This document shows positions 50,977-58,882 of a DNA stretch of 64,000 nt, piece by piece. Numbering within the stretch: position 1 is the stretch's first letter; each line of letters opens with the position of its first letter. The position numbers were made by a program, and so were the translations under genes. This stretch comes from an uncultured Porphyromonadaceae bacterium (lineage in GTDB: Bacteria; Bacteroidota; Bacteroidia; Bacteroidales; Muribaculaceae): positions 7,273 to 71,272 of the forward strand of contig CABUIO010000009.1 of the NCBI GenBank assembly GCA_902491625.1. The letters are read 5' to 3'. A model generated the notes under the pieces. That model saw only the letters and a list, made by a program, of their open reading frames with translations, was not told where the DNA came from and ran no database searches.

Positions 50977-52003
50977 CCGCCATACAATCATAATAGCCGA
51001 GGCCGGAGTCAACCACAACGGCTCCCTTGACCGCGCACGCGAGATGGTGCGCGTTGCCAAGGCGGCGGGTGTGGACTACGTGAAATTCCAGACCGCCGTA
51101 CCCGAGAAAGTCATCAGCTCCATCGCTCCCAAGGCCGAATATCAAAAGGAGACCGACGGCGAAGGACGCAGCCAGCTCGACATGTGCCGCGCCATCCATC
51201 TGCCTCTCTCCGACTATGCCGGTCTGCGCCTCCTATGCGAGGAGGAGGGCGTGGGCTTCATGAGCACACCCTTCGACCTCGAATCGCTCGATCTGCTCGG
51301 CACGATGAATCCCGACTACATGAAGGTGCCTTCGGGTGAAATCACCAATCTGCCGTATCTCAGAGGTGTGGCGGCACTTGGCATTCCGGTCATAATCTCC
51401 ACCGGCATGGCCACGATTCCCGAAATCGTCGACGCCGTGGAGATCCTCACAGGGGACAGCGAACGCTATCCCTCCTCCTCGCGCCTGACCCGCGACGACA
51501 TCATCGTGCTGCACTGCAATACCGAATACCCCACGCCTATGGCCGACGTCAACCTTCGCGCTATGGAGGAGATCCGCAAAGCGACAGGATGCCGCGTGGG
51601 CTACAGCGACCACACTCAGGGCATAGAGGTGCCGATTGCCGCCGTGGCTCTCGGAGCGTCGGTCATCGAGAAACATTTTACTCTCGACCGCAACCTCCCG
51701 GGTCCGGATCACAAGGCTTCGCTCGAACCCGACGAATTAGCCCTGATGGTCAAGTCGATACGCAATGTTGAGCAAGCCCTTGGCTCGCCACACAAGCGCG
51801 TCACTGAAAGCGAGCGCAAGAACATGGTCGTGGCGCGGAAAAGTATCGTCGCAGCACGCGACATCAAGGCCGGAGAGATTTTTACCGCCGACAACATCAC
51901 CGTGAAACGTCCCGGCAACGGCATCTCTCCGATGCGCTGGAATGAAGTGATCGGACAGCGTGCCTCGCGCGACTTCCCTTACGACGCCCTTATTGAGCTA
52001 TGA
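50969..52003 (+). CDS. neuB: N-acetylneuraminate / legionaminate synthase
   Basis: 344 residues. Condenses PEP with ManNAc or its 6-deoxy diacetamido analogue to a nonulosonic acid. The TIM-barrel has IIAEAGVNHNG near 8, YVKFQTA near 37, MKVPSGEITNLPYL near 117, and YSDHT near 210. A C-terminal SAF (antifreeze-like) domain is present (KSIVAARDIKAGEIFTADN). The 6-carbon specificity cannot be read with confidence, so NeuB versus LegI stays open. Confidence 0.9.
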   Translation: MTDRHTIIIAEAGVNHNGSLDRAREMVRVAKAAGVDYVKFQTAVPEKVISSIAPKAEYQKETDGEGRSQLDMCRAIHLPLSDYAGLRLLCEEEGVGFMSTPFDLESLDLLGTMNPDYMKVPSGEITNLPYLRGVAALGIPVIISTGMATIPEIVDAVEILTGDSERYPSSSRLTRDDIIVLHCNTEYPTPMADVNLRAMEEIRKATGCRVGYSDHTQGIEVPIAAVALGASVIEKHFTLDRNLPGPDHKASLEPDELALMVKSIRNVEQALGSPHKRVTESERKNMVVARKSIVAARDIKAGEIFTADNITVKRPGNGISPMRWNEVIGQRASRDFPYDALIEL

Positions 52004-53142
52004 CACCGCTGCATCTCGCCGTCATCACCACCACCCGCGCCGACTGGGGACTCCTCTCGCCGATCGCGCGGGAACTCTCCCGCCGAGGGGTAAAAATCTC
52101 GGTGATCGCGGCCAACATGCACTTCATAAAGGATTTAGGCGACACATATCGCGAAATAGAGGCCGACGGTTTCGCCATCGCATGGCGGATCAATCCGGCA
52201 TCATCAGCGGCTCTCACTGCCGCCGCGACACTCGCAGGAACGGCCGAGGCAATCGAATCACTTCGTCCCGACGGAGCCATTATCTTAGGCGACCGCTACG
52301 AAGCCCTCGCCGCAGCACAAGGCTGTGTACTAAGCCGTTGTCCAATTGTGCACATAGCCGGAGGCGCCATTTCGGAAGGCGCGTTCGACGATTCTTTCCG
52401 CCACGCCATCACGAAACTCTCGCACCTCCACCTCGTAGAGACCGAGGAATACCGCCGCCGTGTCATCCAGCTCGGCGAGGAGCCACAGCACGTGGTCACG
52501 ACCGGCGCCATCGGACTCCACAACATACTCTCCACGCCCCCCCTTTCACTCGCGGAACTGGAGGCCTCGCTCAGCTTCCAACTTGGCGACAACTGTCTGT
52601 TAGTCACCATGCATCCGGCCACACTCTCACCTCTTCCGCCTGAACGTCAGCTAAAAGCGCTCCTCGACGCCCTCGACAGCGACGCCGCGGACTGCAACCT
52701 CATCATCACTTATCCCAACAACGACAGCGACCCCGAGCCGCTGATCGCCATGATCAAAGAGTTCGCCGCGGGGCAGCCGCAACGCGTCCTCGCCATCCCC
52801 TCTCTTGGTATGCGCCGCTACGTCAGCGCGTTGCGCCTCGTGAAAGCCGTCGTCGGCAACTCCTCCAGCGGCATAGTGGAGGCACCCTCTGCAGGCATCC
52901 CGACACTCGACATCGGAATCCGTCAGAAAGGACGCACCGCCGCACCATCGGTGGTGCATGTCGGCGACTCCTCCCGCGACATCGCCAAAGGGCTGCGCCG
53001 CGTCCTCTCCCCCGAGATGAGAAAATTGGCCGCCAAGAGGGAGAATCCATACTACCGTCCGGACACACTTAGCGTCATCTGCGACACCATCGAGGCGTTT
53101 CCGTTCCGTGTGGCCGCAGCCAAACATTTCCACGACCTATGA
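52000..53142 (+). CDS. neuC: UDP-GlcNAc 2-epimerase, hydrolysing (NeuC/LegG-like)
   Basis: 380 residues, GT-B-like fold. Releases ManNAc, or the legionaminic precursor, from a UDP-sugar. The motifs are TTRADWGLLSPIARELS near 9, ILGDRYEALAAA near 93, HIAGGAISEGAFDDSFRHAI near 118, and VVGNSSSGIVEAPSAGIPTL near 284. It overlaps both neighbours by 4 bases. Confidence 0.9.
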   Translation: MTPLHLAVITTTRADWGLLSPIARELSRRGVKISVIAANMHFIKDLGDTYREIEADGFAIAWRINPASSAALTAAATLAGTAEAIESLRPDGAIILGDRYEALAAAQGCVLSRCPIVHIAGGAISEGAFDDSFRHAITKLSHLHLVETEEYRRRVIQLGEEPQHVVTTGAIGLHNILSTPPLSLAELEASLSFQLGDNCLLVTMHPATLSPLPPERQLKALLDALDSDAADCNLIITYPNNDSDPEPLIAMIKEFAAGQPQRVLAIPSLGMRRYVSALRLVKAVVGNSSSGIVEAPSAGIPTLDIGIRQKGRTAAPSVVHVGDSSRDIAKGLRRVLSPEMRKLAAKRENPYYRPDTLSVICDTIEAFPFRVAAAKHFHDL

Positions 53143-53825
53143 GCAAGATCCTATACTTCATACCCGCTCGCGGCGGCAGCAAAGGGATTCCCGGCAAGAA
53201 CATCAAGCCTTTCGCCGGCAAACCGCTGATTTGCCATTCGATAGACCAGGCGCGCGCTTTCGCCGCCGACGCCGACATCTGCCTCTCCACCGATTCCCCG
53301 GAGATCGCAGCCGTCGCTGAAAACTACGGCCTTGCAGTGCCCTTCCTGCGGCCGGCAGCGCTCGCCACCGACAGTGCCACGACGCAGGACGCCATCATCC
53401 ACGCCCTCGACTTCTATCGCGACCGAGGCATCGACTATGACACGGTCGTGCTACTCCAGCCGACATCGCCGCTCCGCACCGTGGAGCAGATCGCCGGTGC
53501 AATGGAACTTTACCGCGACGGCATCGACATGGTCGTGAGCGTGCGAGAGGCCGCCACTAATCCCTACTACAACGCCTTCGAGACCGACAGCGAGGGCTAC
53601 CTCCACATCAGCAAGGGGAACGGCCTGTACACCCGGCGTCAGGACGCCCCGAAAGTGTGGGAATACAACGGCGCAATCTACGTCATCAGTTCCGCTTCGC
53701 TGCGCCGGATGCCGATGGGTCGATTCCCCCGCAGGGTCATGCTCCCGATGCCAGCGGAATCTTCCGTCGACCTCGACACCCCACTCGACTGGCTCACCGC
53801 AGAATCAATCCTCAAAAAATCATAA
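53139..53825 (+). CDS. neuA: Acylneuraminate/legionaminate cytidylyltransferase
   Basis: 228 residues. Makes the CMP-activated nonulosonate from CTP. FIPARGGSKGIPGKNIKPF near 7 is the nucleotide-binding motif, followed by LQPTSPLRT near 108. The length is that of a single-domain NeuA/LegF. Start in an ATGA overlap with neuC; stop 5 bases before the LOG gene. No sialyltransferase is seen in the window. Confidence 0.92.
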   Translation: MSKILYFIPARGGSKGIPGKNIKPFAGKPLICHSIDQARAFAADADICLSTDSPEIAAVAENYGLAVPFLRPAALATDSATTQDAIIHALDFYRDRGIDYDTVVLLQPTSPLRTVEQIAGAMELYRDGIDMVVSVREAATNPYYNAFETDSEGYLHISKGNGLYTRRQDAPKVWEYNGAIYVISSASLRRMPMGRFPRRVMLPMPAESSVDLDTPLDWLTAESILKKS

Positions 53826-53830
53826 CTGTA

Positions 53831-54400
53831 ATGTCTAAGACCAAGAAAATAGCTGTCTATTGCAGCTCGGCGCCCGACCTTCCCGCCGATCTCAAGGAAA
53901 CCGCCGTTGAACTCGGACGTCAAATCGGCCGCCTCGGCTGCACCCTCATCTACGGCGGCGTCAATGCCGGACTGATGCACGACGTCGCCCTCGGAGCCTC
54001 CGAGACAGGAGCCGAGATCGTCGGTGTTATTCCCGAATTTTTCATGCACCGCGCCGATCTGCTCTGCACGACCGTGATCGCGACCTCCGACCTCACCGAC
54101 CGCAAGGCGCGCATGATCAACGAAGCCGACATCTTCGTGGTGCTTCCCGGAGGCCTCGGAACCATCGACGAGTGGGTCTCCACAGCATCTCAGATCATGG
54201 CCTCGCGTGTCTGCGACGAATCCTGCCGGCGCCCGATCGTGGTCTACAACCGCGAAGGAATGTTCGACCATATGATCGCGCAGTTCGCCGCCACCAACAG
54301 CGGCATCTTCTCGCGCGGCCGCCATGCCGACGCAGGGATAATCGCCTCGACACCGCAGGAGCTTTTCGACACACTCGCATCATTGACGACCCGGAATTGA
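53831..54400 (+). CDS. LOG family nucleoside-monophosphate phosphoribohydrolase
   Basis: 189 residues. The motif PGGLGTIDEW near 107 is the family signature, and GGVNAGLMHDVALGASETG near 41 and SDLTDRKARMI near 85 complete the fold. LOG proteins cleave the base from nucleoside 5'-monophosphates. I chose the ATG at 53831 (MSKTKKIAVY) because the longer frame upstream is neuA read in another phase. It closes the neu group with a 5-base gap. Why it sits there is unclear; salvage of the CMP released during sugar transfer is a guess. Confidence 0.88.
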   Translation: MSKTKKIAVYCSSAPDLPADLKETAVELGRQIGRLGCTLIYGGVNAGLMHDVALGASETGAEIVGVIPEFFMHRADLLCTTVIATSDLTDRKARMINEADIFVVLPGGLGTIDEWVSTASQIMASRVCDESCRRPIVVYNREGMFDHMIAQFAATNSGIFSRGRHADAGIIASTPQELFDTLASLTTRN

Positions 54401-54412
54401 TGTTTTAACTAT

Positions 54413-54438
54413 TTTTATGTTGTCAAACATAAATTTTC
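54413..54438 (+). terminator. Weak AT-rich terminator after the LOG gene
   Basis: TTTATGTT and AACATAAA form an 8-bp AT stem with a short loop, followed by TTTT. It ends the glycan cluster. Confidence 0.4.
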
Positions 54439-54464
54439 CCAACACACACTCCGCAAATTATTGC

Positions 54465-54472
54465 TAACTTTG
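54465..54472 (+). promoter_or_regulatory. -7 box of the amylase gene
   Basis: TAACTTTG, with a leader of about 100 bases to the ATG at 54579. The -33 element is poor. Confidence 0.5.
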
Positions 54473-54578
54473 CGCCCGATAACGGCAGAGACGCAATATT
54501 CTTACATGTTAACTACGGAATCGGCACTCTGATTCTCCATATGTCCTGCCGCGACAGATACAAATAGGCTCGAAAGTC

Positions 54579-56063
54579 ATGAAAAATCTCAAGCTATCCC
54601 TGCTGGCATTGCTGACAGTCGCTTCCGCTGCATCTGCGGCCGATATGCCCGCAGACATCCAGCAGGCAAACATATTCCACTGCTTCAACTGGAAATTCAA
54701 CGACATACGTGTGGAACTCCCGCGCATCGCCGCCGCAGGATTCGGTGCCATTCAGGTCTCGCCTGTACAGGGCAACGCCGCCACAAACGCCGAATGGTTC
54801 TATGCCTACCTTCCCGACGACTTCGCCTTCATCCCCAACGGCAACGGCACACGCAGCCAGCTGAAGAATCTCTGTGCCGAGGCCGAGGACTACGGCATCA
54901 AGATCATAGTCGACGTGGTGGCCAACCACATCAACCCCAAGGTCGGATTCCGCGACGCCTGGTGGGACGAGCCGGGACGTCTCCGCAATGAGGGCGCCGT
55001 AAACTACAACAGCCGCAGCTCAATAATACACGGTAATCTCGGCAAATATCTCGACGTCAATTCCGAGCTTCCTGAAGTACAGGAACGGGCCAAAGCCTTC
55101 ATCGAGGATCTTGCGTCCCTGGGTGTGAAAGGCATCCGCTGGGACGCTGCCAAGCACATCGGCCTCCCCTCCGAGGACTGCGCCTTCTGGTCGAAGATGG
55201 CCGAGGTCGAAGGACTTTATTTCTATGGCGAAGTGCTTGACAATCCTGGCACTAACGCAGACTCGGAATGGAAAGTCATGAATGAGTACACCGACTATAT
55301 GTCGGTCACCGACAACGGTCTGGCCAACAAGCTCCGCATCCAGTTCCAGTCCGGAAAGATGCCCTCCGTCACATCTTATCTGGCCAAGCCGAAGGCCGAC
55401 GGAGGCCCTGGCATAGCCGCCGACAGACTCATATACTGGGGCGAGAGCCACGACGAGTTTGCCAATCAGGGTGGCGCCACGAAATTTATGTCGCAGCAGG
55501 TGATCGACAGAGTCTATCTCATGTCCGCCTGCCGCAAGGATGCCGCCGCAGTCTATCTGTCGCGTCCGCTCAAGACCGGCTACAACGACATCAAGATGGG
55601 AGTCAAAGGCTCTACCGCCGGACTTGAGAACAAGGCTGTCGCAGAGGTCAACAAATATCGTGTCAACACTCTCGGCGTGGCCGAGAGCGATGCCGTAAGC
55701 TTCGGTTCAACCGGCTATTATGTCAACGCGCGCAAAAACACCGCCGCATTCATCATGCTCCCGATGCAGATGGCCGGCGACGTGGCTGTGCCCAATCCTG
55801 ACAGCGCGATTCCCGACGGCAAATACACCGACGTGATCGACGGCGGAGAGTTCACCGTCGCCGCAGGCAAGATCTCCGGCCATGTCGGCTCCTCCGGAGC
55901 TGCGGTCTTCTACGTCAACGATCCCTCCGGCATCGAAGGCATCGGAACCGGCGAAACCGCCACTCCCGAATACTACACTGTCTCAGGCATCCGTGTGGCC
56001 AGTCCCGACAAAGGCGTCTATATCAAGGTGCAAGGGACAAAACGCACCAAAGTCGTGTTCTGA
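54579..56063 (+). CDS. Secreted GH13 alpha-amylase with type IX-like C-terminus
   Basis: 494 residues. Signal peptide (LSLLALLTVASAASAADM). The GH13 regions are DVVANHIN near 110, GIRWDAAKH near 184-192 with the nucleophile Asp, YFYGEVLDN near 215 with the acid Glu, and YWGESHDEFA near 287 with the third acidic residue. It should hydrolyse alpha-1,4-glucans. The last 30 residues (YYTVSGIRVASPDKGVYIKV) are like those of the next gene and resemble a Por-type C-terminal sorting tail. It may thus be exported by the type IX system. Confidence 0.9.
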   Translation: MKNLKLSLLALLTVASAASAADMPADIQQANIFHCFNWKFNDIRVELPRIAAAGFGAIQVSPVQGNAATNAEWFYAYLPDDFAFIPNGNGTRSQLKNLCAEAEDYGIKIIVDVVANHINPKVGFRDAWWDEPGRLRNEGAVNYNSRSSIIHGNLGKYLDVNSELPEVQERAKAFIEDLASLGVKGIRWDAAKHIGLPSEDCAFWSKMAEVEGLYFYGEVLDNPGTNADSEWKVMNEYTDYMSVTDNGLANKLRIQFQSGKMPSVTSYLAKPKADGGPGIAADRLIYWGESHDEFANQGGATKFMSQQVIDRVYLMSACRKDAAAVYLSRPLKTGYNDIKMGVKGSTAGLENKAVAEVNKYRVNTLGVAESDAVSFGSTGYYVNARKNTAAFIMLPMQMAGDVAVPNPDSAIPDGKYTDVIDGGEFTVAAGKISGHVGSSGAAVFYVNDPSGIEGIGTGETATPEYYTVSGIRVASPDKGVYIKVQGTKRTKVVF

Positions 56064-56124
56064 CAATTCTCAAGACTTACATAAATCAATTTATTAACTA
56101 AATCATTTTTACATTTTTACAAGT

Positions 56125-56988
56125 ATGAAAAAAGCTTTACTTTTTCTCGCAGGCCTGACAATGGCCACTTCCGCCTTCGCAGGCGTTGACAAACTCTATG
56201 GCATCGGCCAGATCCCCGAGTGGGGCGACTTTTCCGGTCCTACAGTCGGTAAGGAACTTGAAAAGACAGCCGACGGCGTCTTCACATGGTCAGGCACTAT
56301 CGAAAAGACCGCTTACTTCGGTTTCGCATCCGAGCTGGGAACATGGGATGCCATCAACTCCCATCGTTTCGGTCCCACTGTAAAGGACGCTCCCGCTGTT
56401 GTCGGCGACAACACAATGGCTGCCAATGTTGACGCTTCCTGGAAAATCAATCCCGGAAAGTACACCTTCACAATCGACACAAACGAAATGGTGCTCAAAA
56501 TTGTCGAGAACGGATCTGTAGAGCAGGTAATCACTTACTGCATCCACGGTCAGCTCGACGGTCTCACCGCCACCGACTGGAAAGACTATGAGCTCACAGC
56601 AGAGAACGACGACCTCTGGACAGCTACTATCACTCCCACAGTTTCCGGCGGCGAGTTCGGCGTTCAGCAGAAAGTCAACGGCGGTAACTCCGACTGGTAT
56701 GCTGCAGGTGTTTCCTTCGACGCTGCAAACACGACTTTCGCTCTCACCGGCGAGCCTGCAGGCAACTGCACATTCGACGGCACGGCAAACAAGGAATACA
56801 AGTTCTCCTTCGTTCCCTCCACAAAGACTCTGACCGTCACCGAGGTTACATCCGTTGACACAATCGGCATCGACAACAACGCTCCCGCCGAGTACTACAA
56901 CCTCCAGGGCGTTCGCGTAAGCAATCCCGAGAAAGGTCTCTACATCGTTCGTCAGGGCGACAAAGTCTCCAAGCAGGTGATCCGCTAA
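56125..56988 (+). CDS. Secreted SusE/F-like carbohydrate-binding protein with type IX-like C-terminus
   Basis: 287 residues. Signal peptide (KALLFLAGLTMATSAFAG). Two similar beta-rich modules follow: one from KLYGIGQIPEWGDFSGPTV to about 130, and one from about 135 (QVITYCIHGQLDGLTATDW) to 245, like the repeated starch-binding modules of SusE and SusF. The tail (YYNLQGVRVSNPEKGLYIVR) has the look of a type IX sorting end. It follows the amylase by 61 bases and probably works with it. The dispersed 190-bp repeat starts two bases after the stop, then a terminator. Confidence 0.7.
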   Translation: MKKALLFLAGLTMATSAFAGVDKLYGIGQIPEWGDFSGPTVGKELEKTADGVFTWSGTIEKTAYFGFASELGTWDAINSHRFGPTVKDAPAVVGDNTMAANVDASWKINPGKYTFTIDTNEMVLKIVENGSVEQVITYCIHGQLDGLTATDWKDYELTAENDDLWTATITPTVSGGEFGVQQKVNGGNSDWYAAGVSFDAANTTFALTGEPAGNCTFDGTANKEYKFSFVPSTKTLTVTEVTSVDTIGIDNNAPAEYYNLQGVRVSNPEKGLYIVRQGDKVSKQVIR

Positions 56989-56990
56989 GT

Positions 56991-57182
56991 AACTCGCAAA
57001 AAATAGATGATACATATTTGCGAAGGATTTTTGAGGAGTTTAGTCGGATGAGCGAAGGAGTGTAGCGGGCTACATGACTGAGCGAGAACGACTAAAGCGC
57101 CAAAAAGACGAGCAAAGATGTGTCAGAAATATGAGTTACCAGACTTGCTTCAAAATTAACTATTTTTTAAGAGATACTTAAT
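56991..57182 (+). repeat. Dispersed ~190-bp structured repeat, copy 2
   Basis: Matches the minus strand of 31427-31616 closely from AACTCGCAAAAA to GAGATACTTAA. It contains the TGTAGC-GG-GCTACA hairpin within a TTTAGTCG/CGACTAAA stem; copy 1 has CGGCTAAA, still pairing through a G-U. It lies in the 3' untranslated part of the SusE/F-like gene, just before a strong terminator. Confidence 0.88.
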
Positions 57183-57211
57183 TCCACATTCTACATAACC
57201 ACATAACAATC

Positions 57212-57256
57212 AAGCCGCAGACTGCTTCTGGCAATCTGCGGCTTAGCCTTTTTTTC
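57212..57256 (+). terminator. Rho-independent terminator after the SusE/F-like gene
   Basis: AAGCCGCAGA at 57212-57221 pairs with TCTGCGGCTT at 57235-57244, then AGCCTTTTTTTC. Strong stem and T-run. Confidence 0.9.
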
Positions 57257-57275
57257 AATTCGTCTTAATGTAAAG

Positions 57276-57339
57276 GGTTGCGCCCAAACGTAGGGCTGCA
57301 CCATGGTGCAGCCGCGCTACGCACTACTATGGCGCGACC
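57276..57339. repeat. 64-base imperfect palindrome downstream of ferritin
   Basis: A 9-bp outer stem (GGTTGCGCC/GGCGCGACC), a 5-bp middle stem (CGTAG/CTACG) and a perfect 20-base inner palindrome GGCTGCACCATGGTGCAGCC. It begins 12 bases after the ferritin stop on the minus strand. It has no T-run. Confidence 0.8.
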
Positions 57340-57351
57340 TTGCCGTGCCTA

Positions 57352-57867
57352 TTACTCTGACAGTGCGGCGGTCTGGGTGTATGTGCGGCCGGCAAGCTCC
57401 TTGTCGAGCATGTACATGCCGTATTTGTTGCCCTCCACTGCCTCGACTGCGTCGATCATGCCGCGTGCGGTATCCTCCTCCTCGACCTGCTCGTTGACAA
57501 ACCACATCATTCTGTTGATCGATGCGAAATCATTGTCCTTGTGTGCGATGGCGGTCAGATTATTGATCATTGCGGTCACCTTCTTCTCATGCTCAAGTGT
57601 CTGCTTGAACATGTCGAGCACACTCGGCCACTCCGTAGGCACGCTGTCGATGGCCTCAAGCTCGACCTTGGCGTCCTGAGAGCTCAGATAGTTCATCAGG
57701 ATGCGGGCGTGATCCTGCTCCTCGTTGAACTGTACCTTAAACCAGTTGGCCACTCCGGGATGTCCCTTGTGCTGGGCGTCCATTCCCATCGACAGATACA
57801 GATATGCCGACCAGAGTTCGGCGTTGATCTGCTTGTTGATGGCGTCATGCAATTCCTTGCTTATCAT
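57352..57867 (-). CDS. ftnA: Ferritin
   Basis: 171 residues, four-helix iron-storage protein. The ferroxidase ligands lie in NAELWSAYLYLSMG near 15, FNEEQDHARILMNYL near 48, LEHEKKVTAMI near 92 and EQVEEEDTARGMID near 127. The ATG at 57867 (MISKELHDAI) fits the family start and follows a consensus promoter by about 36 bases. It is transcribed away from the WYL regulator gene, and the two promoters lie back to back. Confidence 0.95.
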   Translation of the reverse strand: MISKELHDAINKQINAELWSAYLYLSMGMDAQHKGHPGVANWFKVQFNEEQDHARILMNYLSSQDAKVELEAIDSVPTEWPSVLDMFKQTLEHEKKVTAMINNLTAIAHKDNDFASINRMMWFVNEQVEEEDTARGMIDAVEAVEGNKYGMYMLDKELAGRTYTQTAALSE

Positions 57868-57903
57868 AGTTAGTTTCTTTTTTGGTTGTGTTGTAATAAC
57901 CCA

Positions 57904-57933
57904 CAAAATTAATAAATTCCTCCGAGAAGACAA
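57904..57933 (-). promoter_or_regulatory. Ferritin promoter
   Basis: On the minus strand TTG (57933-57931) and TAATTTTG (57911-57904) with a 19-base spacer. Confidence 0.7.
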
Positions 57934-57952
57934 TCCCGCCGGAAAAGTTAAT

Positions 57953-57983
57953 TTGTCTGTCACGCGAAATTTTTCTATTTTTG
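57953..57983 (+). promoter_or_regulatory. Promoter of the WYL gene, abutting the start codon
   Basis: TTTG at 57953-57956 and TATTTTTG at 57976-57983, spacer 19, an exact consensus. The first ATG begins at 57989, five bases later. Confidence 0.8.
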
Positions 57984-57988
57984 CATTG

Positions 57989-58882
57989 ATGCGCAACGAC
58001 ATGCTCAACAAATATATCTGGATCGTCGACACGATCACTTCCCGGGGACGTCTCACCCGACATGAGCTGAACGACCTCTGGGAACGCTCGGCGCTCTACG
58101 ACGGACGTCCGATTCCACACCGCACCTTCTTCAACTACCGGCGCGACATCGAACGTCTTTTCAACATCGACATCCTGTGCGACAACCTCAACCGCTATTA
58201 CATCGCTTCGCCCGACTCTCCGGCCGACGAGGCTTTCCGCTCCTGGATGCTCGATTCCTTCGCAATGCGCGGTGCCGTAGATGCCGCAGCCGACCTCTCC
58301 AGCCGCATTGACGTAGAGAAAATCCCCTCGGCGCGCAATTTCCTCGCACCGATCATACGCGCAATCCGCGAGAGCCGGTGCGTCACATTCTCCTACGCCA
58401 GCTTCACGCGTCCCCTCCCGGAGACAGACATCTCTTTCGCTCCTTATTTCCTCAAGCTTTTCCGACAGAGATGGTACATGATCGGGCGCCGCACCGAGAC
58501 CGGAGATCTGCGCACATACGCTCTCGACCGCATTTCGAGTCTTGTGATAACCGACAGGGAATTCACCCTTCCCGAAGGCCTTGAGCCTTCTGACATCTTC
58601 GGCGACCTTTTCGGCATCACATCCTCAAAAGGCGACGTCCACCACGTCGTCATAGCCGCCAAACCGCTCACGGCAAAATATCTCCGCGCCCTCCCGCTCC
58701 ACCATTCGCAGCGGGAGGAGATATATTCCGACCGGTCCCTGTTCCACCTCGACCTCAAGCTCACACCCGACTTCCTGCGCGAGCTGATGTCGCTCGGTCC
58801 TGATATCACGGTGATAGAACCCCGCGAGCTGCGGCTCATGATGGTGCGCCGTCTACGCGAAACCCTCGACAACTATGAATGA
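57989..58882 (+). CDS. WYL-domain transcriptional regulator
   Basis: 297 residues. An N-terminal winged-helix region (LTRHELNDLWERSALYDG, PIPHRTFFNYRRDIERLF) is followed by the WYL domain from about 120 (CVTFSYASFTRPLPETDI, FLKLFRQRWYMIGRRTETGD) and the WCX extension (HSQREEIYSDRSLFHLDL). WYL proteins sense ligands, often nucleic acids or nucleotides, and control transcription. The ATG at 57989 begins just behind the -7 box; an ATG at 58001 is an alternative. It overlaps the MATE gene by 8 bases. Confidence 0.85.
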   Translation: MRNDMLNKYIWIVDTITSRGRLTRHELNDLWERSALYDGRPIPHRTFFNYRRDIERLFNIDILCDNLNRYYIASPDSPADEAFRSWMLDSFAMRGAVDAAADLSSRIDVEKIPSARNFLAPIIRAIRESRCVTFSYASFTRPLPETDISFAPYFLKLFRQRWYMIGRRTETGDLRTYALDRISSLVITDREFTLPEGLEPSDIFGDLFGITSSKGDVHHVVIAAKPLTAKYLRALPLHHSQREEIYSDRSLFHLDLKLTPDFLRELMSLGPDITVIEPRELRLMMVRRLRETLDNYE

